Shown here piece by piece: positions 30,809-36,162 of a DNA stretch of 36,162 nt. The stretch is from the NCBI RefSeq assembly GCF_905233635.1, contig NZ_CAJODG010000017.1:1-36162 (forward strand). The letters run 5' to 3'. Every line of letters starts with the position of its first letter. Position 1 is the first letter of the stretch. Both the position numbers and the translations under genes were made by a program. The stretch is from Selenomonas sp. AE3005. Lineage in GTDB: Bacteria > Bacillota > Negativicutes > Selenomonadales > Selenomonadaceae. The notes under the pieces are model-generated. The model made no database searches and was not told where the DNA came from. It saw only the letters and a list, made by a program, of their open reading frames with translations.

Positions 30809-32731
30809 TTATTTTTCCGGAACCACTGGCACCAGAAGATAACTGTCATATTTGCCGCCAACATGGATAATGTGTTTCCCCTTGTTGCGGGCAGCCGGTG
30901 ATTTGACAGCCAGTTCCGGGTGAGGGACTTCTGTATGGTTGCCGCCTAAAGTTTTCATGGCCGGTTTCTCGCCCGGCATAAAGGTATATCCCTCGGCGGG
31001 GACGGCAATCTTTGCTATGCCAAAAGGCGGCACGCTGTCGGCCTTGGGCGGCTGGTAAGCCGCTATGGTCAGCTGCAGCTTTTCACCGGCATGGTATTTC
31101 ATGCCCATGGGCCAGATACCAATATCCACCGGCACAATCTCGCCTTTTTTCAGCAAATCCTCACGAGTATGCTTTAAGACCGGCTCGGCAGGCGTGGATT
31201 TTTCCTTATCCAAAGCCCGCTGGGACACGCGCAGGCAGCCTTCGGCAACAATGGGCATGTGCGTCATCTTGTCAACGATAGCCTTGCCATCTTTATCGAG
31301 TTTTTGCACTGTCACCTGCAGTTCCATATCATCAGCGCCGTCTGCCTCAACATACGTATGCAGATTCATATAACCGGTAAGTTCCGTATCTTTATCAAAG
31401 TTCAACACAAAGTTGACCGCCGGCTGTTCTGCCTGCGTATCATAGCTGATGATTTGTTCCTGCGCCTCTTTTGCCCCAGCCAGCGTTTTTTGACTTGTCA
31501 AATACAGCTTTTTATACTGCGTCCTGGCCAAAGGAAATTCCTGCTCGACTCTGTCCACTACGTCTTTATGGCCGGGGTCAAGAACCGACAGGCGTACGCG
31601 CGGCGTCTTTTCCCAGTCATTGGCCACGCCTTTTAAGTAATGGTCAAAGAACTTGCGCAAGTCCTCCACATGTTCGGGCTGGTAGTAATCCGCCCATTCA
31701 TTTGTGTTGTGGACGCGCAGCCATTTATCCTTGCTGGGAATCTGACGGAAACCAGCAAAGGTGCCATGCGTATGCACCGGGTTGTTGTAGCTGGCCACCA
31801 CATAAGCCGGAATGTGGATATTCTGCAGTTTGGCAATCTTGTCCTGCCAGTAGGCGTCTAGCAAAGTATGCGTCACCACCATGCGCGGCTGGTCCTCAAT
31901 GTAATTATTGCTGGCAAAAGTTTCAAATATCCCCTCTGGGAATACGGGATTCGGAATTCCCCCACGATTGGCCGTTTCGCGGAAATGGTCAACAAAACCT
32001 TCCCAGGGGGCAATCGCTGCTAAATGTGGCGGCTGTTCGCCGGCTATAAACCACTGCGAAACCGTCAGCCATGAATTGCCGGACATGCCCACCTTGCCAT
32101 TACACCATGGCTGCTTTGCCACCCACTCAATCGTATCGTAACCATCACGGGAATTCTGACTGCCCCAATAATTTAAGTTGCCTTCGGAATGATAGGCTCC
32201 CCGGCTGTCGGGATTGATGATGACATAGCCATGCGCTACCCAATAGGCAGGGTCAGGCGCTTCAAATTTTTCCAGACCGGACGTAGCTGCCTGCGGCACT
32301 CCGGCACGTCCCGGCACATCATCCAGCCATTGACCGCCAATCTCCTTGCCATAAGGGCTCCATACCATAATTGCCGGATGCTTTTCCTCGTCCACAGGCC
32401 GGAAAATATCCGTATAGATTACCGTCCCATCGCGCAGGGTAACAGGCACATCCTTTTCAAACAAAATATCACAGGCAAGGGGCTTAGACCCTTCCCGGCG
32501 GATTGAGCCAGCCTTCAATACCATCTTTTCCTGCTTTAATTCCGCAGCCCGGGCGCGAACTGCCGATACGGGCAGACCCTTGCGGTAATAGACCTCTACT
32601 GTTTCGCCATTAGACATCTTTTGCGGCAGGCTGATAGACGCCTTCTCCGCAGCCGAAGCTCCCGGCAGCATTACTCCCATAGACAGTGCTGCCAGCCCCC
32701 AACAAAGCATTTTTCTCATAGACCCCTTCAT
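30809..32731 (-). CDS. Secreted CocE/NonD-family (X-Pro dipeptidyl-peptidase-like) hydrolase
   Basis: This 640-residue serine hydrolase has a signal peptide (about 1-28, cut near ASAA). It has an alpha/beta-hydrolase core with IMVWSPYGKE, DSRGAYHSEG and the nucleophile motif GKVGMSGNSWL, plus a C-terminal jelly-roll of the PepX type (about 410-630). VHTHGTFAGF may carry the catalytic His. Family members cleave esters or amides such as peptides after proline, cephalosporins or cocaine; the substrate cannot be told from sequence. It would act in the periplasm. GGGAGG lies 8 nt before the ATG. It is monocistronic. Confidence 0.9.
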   Translation of the reverse strand: MKGSMRKMLCWGLAALSMGVMLPGASAAEKASISLPQKMSNGETVEVYYRKGLPVSAVRARAAELKQEKMVLKAGSIRREGSKPLACDILFEKDVPVTLRDGTVIYTDIFRPVDEEKHPAIMVWSPYGKEIGGQWLDDVPGRAGVPQAATSGLEKFEAPDPAYWVAHGYVIINPDSRGAYHSEGNLNYWGSQNSRDGYDTIEWVAKQPWCNGKVGMSGNSWLTVSQWFIAGEQPPHLAAIAPWEGFVDHFRETANRGGIPNPVFPEGIFETFASNNYIEDQPRMVVTHTLLDAYWQDKIAKLQNIHIPAYVVASYNNPVHTHGTFAGFRQIPSKDKWLRVHNTNEWADYYQPEHVEDLRKFFDHYLKGVANDWEKTPRVRLSVLDPGHKDVVDRVEQEFPLARTQYKKLYLTSQKTLAGAKEAQEQIISYDTQAEQPAVNFVLNFDKDTELTGYMNLHTYVEADGADDMELQVTVQKLDKDGKAIVDKMTHMPIVAEGCLRVSQRALDKEKSTPAEPVLKHTREDLLKKGEIVPVDIGIWPMGMKYHAGEKLQLTIAAYQPPKADSVPPFGIAKIAVPAEGYTFMPGEKPAMKTLGGNHTEVPHPELAVKSPAARNKGKHIIHVGGKYDSYLLVPVVPEK

Positions 32732-32779
32732 TCAAACAGCCTCCCTATATAAAAAATATTTCTCTTGTTTCCATAATAC

Positions 32780-32808
32780 ATTATAATATATTCGTATTAG
32801 TTTGTTAA
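32780..32808 (-). promoter_or_regulatory. Promoter of the CocE-type hydrolase gene
   Basis: On the minus strand -35 TTAACA (32803-32808) and -10 TATAAT (32780-32785) are 17 nt apart, about 50 nt before the start codon. The divergent ogt gene begins 31 nt beyond the -35. Confidence 0.75.
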
Positions 32809-32838
32809 ATTTCTTATTTTTTACAGGAGCGACAACTG

Positions 32839-33294
32839 ATGTCCACATACGCCTTTTATCCCAGTCCCTTTGGCCTGCTGAAAATCGGCATTGATGAAGG
32901 AAAGGTCATCCTCAGCGCCATTGTGCCAAAGCAGGATGAGGAAAACCAGCCGACCGCCCTTAGTGAGAAAGTCTTTGCCCAGCTGCAGGACTATTTTGCC
33001 GGCAGGCGCACAGCTTTTTCCCTGCCGTACAAATTTAGCGGCACTGAGTTTCAGCAGCAGGTCTGGGCGCAAATCGCAAAAATCCCCTACGGCCAGACCG
33101 TTACCTATAAGGACATTGCGCAGGCTATAGGAAAACCGCGCGCCTTTCAGGCAACAGGCCGGGCCGTAGGGGCCAACCCTCTGGCCATCATCATCCCCTG
33201 CCACCGTGTTGTCGGCAGCAGCGGCGATTTGACTGGCTATGCGTTTGGACTGGAAATGAAGGAATCTCTGCTAAAGCTGGAATCTAGCCTTTAA
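32839..33294 (+). CDS. ogt: Methylated-DNA--protein-cysteine methyltransferase
   Basis: This 151-residue suicide repair protein takes alkyl groups from O6-alkylguanine onto its active-site Cys in IIPCHRVVGSSG. The helix-turn-helix region KIPYGQTVTYKDIAQAIGKP and the RAVGAN Asn hinge are present. AGGAG lies 9 nt before the ATG. It overlaps the convergent flavin-reductase gene by 11 bp at the 3' end. Confidence 0.95.
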   Translation: MSTYAFYPSPFGLLKIGIDEGKVILSAIVPKQDEENQPTALSEKVFAQLQDYFAGRRTAFSLPYKFSGTEFQQQVWAQIAKIPYGQTVTYKDIAQAIGKPRAFQATGRAVGANPLAIIIPCHRVVGSSGDLTGYAFGLEMKESLLKLESSL

Positions 33295-33841
33295 GTTTCA
33301 AGCCGTCATGGAAAGCCTTGCCCACCACAGGCCCTACCAAACGATAGGTCTTAGTGGCAATATCAAAGATAATGGGCTGCAGCTTGTCATAATCCACCAC
33401 GCCATCGGTCAGCACGGCTTCATCGGCCTGCATGGATACGATTTTTCCCACCAGAATGCCCGTTTCATCACTGTAACTTACACATTCACATTCCAAAGTG
33501 ACAGGAAATTCCTCAATAATGGGAGCATTGACATGGCTGCTCTTATGCACATGGCAGCTGGCTTTTTCAATCTTGTTGACCTTGCTGCCAGTTTCCACGC
33601 CGAAATAGTCCGCGATTTCCACCGTGTCTTTGGTGGCAAACGCTACGGTGAATGCCTTGGTGTGCTTGATGTTTTCCGTGGTCTTGTGCTTGGCCAAAAA
33701 CAATGTGATTTCATCATAATCAGACTGTGCCCCCCATGCTGCATTCATGGCATTAGGCACACCATTTTCATCGTAAGTACCAATGATGAATACCCCCTCT
33801 GGGGCAATGCAGGCTTTCTTTCCCGTAAATTCTACACTCAT
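33284..33841 (-). CDS. Flavin reductase-like FMN-binding split-barrel protein
   Basis: This 185-residue protein matches the flavin reductase/flavoredoxin family found in anaerobes: GVFIIGTYDENGVPNAMNAA, EITLFLAKHKTTENIKHTKAFTV and ADYFGVETGSKVNKIEKA. It probably binds FMN and moves electrons between NAD(P)H, ferredoxin or rubredoxin and acceptors. AGGAGG precedes the ATG. It is the last gene of a short minus-strand group with EFR1 and the CYTH remnant. Confidence 0.88.
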   Translation of the reverse strand: MSVEFTGKKACIAPEGVFIIGTYDENGVPNAMNAAWGAQSDYDEITLFLAKHKTTENIKHTKAFTVAFATKDTVEIADYFGVETGSKVNKIEKASCHVHKSSHVNAPIIEEFPVTLECECVSYSDETGILVGKIVSMQADEAVLTDGVVDYDKLQPIIFDIATKTYRLVGPVVGKAFHDGLKLKG

Positions 33842-33859
33842 GCTGTTTCCTCCTTTGCG

Positions 33860-34066
33860 TTATTCAACATAATCAAAATATATCCTACCTATCCATTCTT
33901 CACGGACAAGCCCTGCTCCGCGCTTGACGGTCAGCACAAAATGACTGTCACCAAGCTGACGGATGCGGATTTCCGGCTCCAAAGCCACATAGCCCTGACG
34001 TAAAGTTTCATACTCTGCTGGCAGGGATGGCAGGTTTTTGACTAAAAATTGACGTTCTATCTCCAT
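33860..34066 (-). pseudogene. CYTH-domain protein shortened by an internal deletion
   Basis: The 68-residue frame begins MEIERQFLVKNLPSLPAEYE and contains IRIRQLGDSHFVLTVKRG, the first half of a CYTH (CyaB/thiamine triphosphatase) domain. Full proteins have about 150-170 residues. After VREE it passes directly to EWIGR, which resembles the conserved motif near the CYTH C-terminus, and then diverges and stops. The EXEXK signature also has Gln in place of the Lys (EIERQ). The tunnel cannot form, so phosphohydrolase or cyclase activity is unlikely. The ATG overlaps the EFR1 stop (TAATG). Confidence 0.7.
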
Positions 34067-34854
34067 TATTGTACCTTCGCATTTACCAAATCTGCGGTTT
34101 TCACAGTCTTATGCCTGTACCGCTGGCGACCCTTGGTTATCTCGCCGTAGTCGATGGCCCTGGCCGGGCAGATATGCAGACAGCCCAGACACTCCACGCA
34201 TTTATGCTGCCAAACAGGCTGCCCCTCGGGACGTTTTATATTGTCTCTGGGGCATATTTTTTCACATAAACCGCAAGCCGTACATTTTTCCGCCGCACAT
34301 TGGAAGGGCGTATCTATGGCCTGCTGATTTGCCACCCACTTGTCATGATGTCCTTTGCAGAACGTTTTGAGCAGCTGCCAGGTATCATGAGTTTTCCTGC
34401 CCGCAATGGTCTTGGCTATTTTCGCCAGTTTCCGCTCTGCCAGCCACGCCCGGATACTTATTCGCCAGTCTGCAGCAATATCCCGATAAGGTATATAGTT
34501 CGATACCAGCCGTACAAAATATTTAGCCTGCACACGCTTATTTTTGTCCGCCAAAATGTTTTCCATATCCACAAATGGCCGTCCCCAATAGGGCACGCCA
34601 CAAGTGGCAATAGCGAATATATACGGCGACTCATGTATGGTCAATTTATGCAAAAATTCCTCCACCTGCATGGGCAGGCTAAAGTAATGCAAGGGAAATA
34701 CAAAGCCTACACACTCAGCATTGACTGAGGGGATATCTTCCTGCAAAGCTGCAGCGATTGACCTTAGTTCCACGTCCGGCAGGGCTTTTTGTAATTCGCG
34801 TGCCACATAAAAAGAATTGCCCGTTGCCGAATAATAATAAATTACCGTGCTAAT
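34066..34854 (-). CDS. EFR1-family ferredoxin (flavodoxin-like domain plus two 4Fe-4S clusters)
   Basis: The 262-residue protein has an N-terminal flavodoxin-like domain (STVIYYYSATGNSFYVAREL; VGFVFPLHYFSLPMQVEEF; TCGVPYWG) and a C-terminal bi-cluster ferredoxin (CTACGLCEKICP and CVECLGCLHICP). Such proteins shuttle electrons in anaerobes. The first in-frame ATG/GTG lies beyond the FMN loop (YYYSATGNS), so using it would destroy the domain. GGGAGG (34863-34868) is 8 nt upstream of an ATT codon at 34852-34854, which I propose as the start; no ATG, GTG or TTG exists between the preceding stop and this point. Confidence 0.8.
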   Translation of the reverse strand: MSTVIYYYSATGNSFYVARELQKALPDVELRSIAAALQEDIPSVNAECVGFVFPLHYFSLPMQVEEFLHKLTIHESPYIFAIATCGVPYWGRPFVDMENILADKNKRVQAKYFVRLVSNYIPYRDIAADWRISIRAWLAERKLAKIAKTIAGRKTHDTWQLLKTFCKGHHDKWVANQQAIDTPFQCAAEKCTACGLCEKICPRDNIKRPEGQPVWQHKCVECLGCLHICPARAIDYGEITKGRQRYRHKTVKTADLVNAKVQ

Positions 34855-34887
34855 ATTGATGTCCTCCCGATTTGATAATTATATTCA

Positions 34888-34921
34888 TTTACAAACAATT
34901 ATGCTACAATGTATCTGTAAA
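34888..34921. promoter_or_regulatory. Dyad in the divergent EFR1/SDR intergenic region
   Basis: TTTACA near 34889 and TGTAAA near 34916 form a separated inverted repeat between the divergent EFR1 (-) and SDR (+) genes. It could be a shared operator. A TACAAT -10-like hexamer for the SDR gene lies between the arms, but no good -35 is visible. Confidence 0.35.
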
Positions 34922-34951
34922 CCAAACAATCACTTTGCAAAGGTGGTATAT

Positions 34952-35716
34952 ATGAGTAACAACAGCAAAACAGCTATCATCACAGGGGCTTCCAGCGGTC
35001 TTGGTGCAGAGTACGCCAAACTGCTGGATGCCAAGAGCCTTGACGAGCTCTGGCTGATTGCCAGACGTCAAGACCGGCTGACAGAACTGGCGTCAAAGCT
35101 AAAGACGCCCTGCCGCTGTCTATCCTTGGATTTAACTGAGGATAGCGCTCTTGATTTTCTGGAACAGGAGCTAAACGCCCAAAGACCTGACATGGCATTT
35201 CTAGTCAATGCTGCCGGCTTTGGCTGTATAGGCCTCAGCCGTGAATGTCCGCAGGACAAACTACGGCAGATGATAAAACTCAATGATATGGCAGCCGTGG
35301 CCATTACCGAAATGTGCGTGCCTTATATGCGAAAAGGCAGTCACATTCTGCAGATTGTCTCCTGCTCCGCTTTCCAGCCCATTCCCAATCTGGCTGTCTA
35401 TGCCGCCAGCAAGGCCTTTATGCTGTCCTACAGCAGGGCGATAAGCGTTGAACTGCGGGACTCAGGCATAAAGGTCACAGCTGTTTGTCCTTACTGGATA
35501 AAAGATACGGAGTTTGTCGGTAAAGCAAAAGCCACTGACAAGCATGGCGCCTATAAGGATATGCCGGGAGCAACAACGGTCAAAAGTGTTGCCAAAAAAT
35601 CCCTGCAGGCCGCTATGCGCGGCGCGGTAGTATATACTCCCGATACCGTAAGCACCCTGCACCGCCTAGTGACCTCCCTGCTCCCCCACTTTTTATTAGC
35701 CAGAATATGCAAATAA
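34952..35716 (+). CDS. Short-chain dehydrogenase/reductase (SDR)
   Basis: This 254-residue NAD(P)-dependent oxidoreductase has the cofactor loop TGASSGLG, the NAAG motif (VNAAGFG) and the catalytic Ser (QIVSCSAFQ) with Tyr-Lys in VYAASKAF. The C-terminal part (TTVKSVAKKSLQAAMRGAVVYTP) resembles the acyl-protein/ketone reductase-like SDRs of Firmicutes; the substrate is unknown. ATG 34952 is chosen because AAGGTGG is 6 nt upstream; the earlier in-frame ATG at 34847 would add 35 atypical residues covering the intergenic dyad. Confidence 0.9.
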   Translation: MSNNSKTAIITGASSGLGAEYAKLLDAKSLDELWLIARRQDRLTELASKLKTPCRCLSLDLTEDSALDFLEQELNAQRPDMAFLVNAAGFGCIGLSRECPQDKLRQMIKLNDMAAVAITEMCVPYMRKGSHILQIVSCSAFQPIPNLAVYAASKAFMLSYSRAISVELRDSGIKVTAVCPYWIKDTEFVGKAKATDKHGAYKDMPGATTVKSVAKKSLQAAMRGAVVYTPDTVSTLHRLVTSLLPHFLLARICK

Positions 35717-35723
35717 ATGCCTT

Positions 35724-36162
35724 TTATTGCAATGCCTTGCCTGCCTTGACCAGTTCCTCACGGATGCTGATATGCTGGGGGCAGACCTGCTCACATTTAC
35801 CGCATTTGATACATTCGGCGGCTTTTTTGCGGCCATGACCGCCCACCAGCCAGTTTTCCTGATGCTGGGCAGCGGCTTTATCGCCGTAGAGCGTCAGATA
35901 GTTCATCGCCGTAAACGTGCCGGAAATGCCGATTTCCTTGGGGCAGACCTTGGCGCAATAGTTACAGGTGGTGCAGGGAATAACCGGGATTTTGGCCAGG
36001 GCTTCTCTTGCCTTGTTAATGGTATTCTTCTGGCTGTCATTCAGACCGGTAAAATCCTTCATATAGGAAAGATTGTCTTCCATCTGCTCCACATTGCTCA
36101 TGCCGGAGAGTACCACAATCAGCCCCTCCAAATCAGCGGCAAAGCGGATAGCCCAGGAAGCG
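35724..36162 (-). CDS. Aldo/keto reductase with C-terminal ferredoxin domain (partial, runs off the window)
   Basis: Only the last ~145 residues are in the window, and the frame is open to the end (ASWAIRFAADLEGLIVVLSG MSN). That segment is the end of the AKR barrel. It is followed by two 4Fe-4S motifs, CTTCNYCAKVCP and CIKCGKCEQVCP, as in the family of iron-sulfur aldo/keto reductases of anaerobes. It is convergent with the SDR gene, with 7 nt between the stops. The start and catalytic Tyr lie outside. Confidence 0.9.
   Translation of the reverse strand, partial: ASWAIRFAADLEGLIVVLSGMSNVEQMEDNLSYMKDFTGLNDSQKNTINKAREALAKIPVIPCTTCNYCAKVCPKEIGISGTFTAMNYLTLYGDKAAAQHQENWLVGGHGRKKAAECIKCGKCEQVCPQHISIREELVKAGKALQ

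Noticed and set aside
33308..34003. Open frame on the + strand (231 codons)
   Set aside because: It overlaps the flavin-reductase gene and the CYTH remnant antisense; no ribosome site.

Overview
The window looks like a chromosomal segment from a Gram-negative-walled (diderm) Firmicute of the class Negativicutes, most likely the Selenomonas/Mitsuokella/Megamonas neighbourhood. The evidence is an outer-membrane porin with an N-terminal SLH domain (17164-18510), which is typical of that class. A TolC-type outer-membrane factor sits beside Firmicute-style purine-rich ribosome binding sites, a cellobiose-family PTS and anaerobe redox proteins (rubrerythrin, EFR1 ferredoxin). I cannot name a species. 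No tRNA, rRNA, CRISPR array, transposase or phage gene was seen.

Layout. 1-376: a strongly folded candidate ncRNA on the + strand, then a terminator. 377-1336: an LDH/MDH-fold 2-hydroxyacid dehydrogenase. 1430-3957: a Cache/HAMP/PP2C phosphatase with a STAS protein (partner switching). 4194-13837: one long minus-strand operon with two periplasmic adaptors, a C39 peptidase-ABC exporter, a second NHLM-type ABC protein, a TolC factor, an ECF sigma factor and a 71-residue peptide. It looks like a peptide (RiPP/bacteriocin-type) export system spanning both membranes. 14100-15092: remnants of algI/DHHW and of an AlaX editing protein. 15323-24080: a beta-mannan/manno-oligosaccharide operon with PTS IIB-IIC-IIA, GH1, GH26, GntR, SLH porin, a second GntR and ManA, behind a consensus promoter with a 20-bp palindrome. 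24116-24377: a deacetylase remnant. 24488-28096: an oxidative-stress cluster (flavoprotein, broken MBL-rubredoxin, rubrerythrin, glutathione peroxidase, glutaredoxin, thioredoxin reductase). 28205-29958: a two-component system. 30091-36162: assorted genes (C_GCAxxG_C_C protein, CocE-type hydrolase, Ogt, flavin reductase, truncated CYTH, EFR1, SDR, aldo/keto reductase running off the end).

How the parts work together. In the mannan operon, GH26 would cut mannan outside the inner membrane and the SLH porin would admit fragments. The PTS would import and phosphorylate disaccharides, GH1 would split the phosphorylated product, and ManA would send mannose-6-phosphate to fructose-6-phosphate. The two-component system appears to control itself and the trxB-led redox genes: both promoters carry 11-bp-spaced direct repeats with the same 9-bp distance to the -10 box.

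The most unusual feature of the window is that six loci keep recognisable ends of a gene, or of two neighbouring genes, but have lost the middle (algI/DHHW, AlaX, CE2-like esterase, MBL-rubredoxin, a membrane protein, CYTH). This suggests either active deletional decay or an assembly problem, and it should be separated from the intact genes around it.
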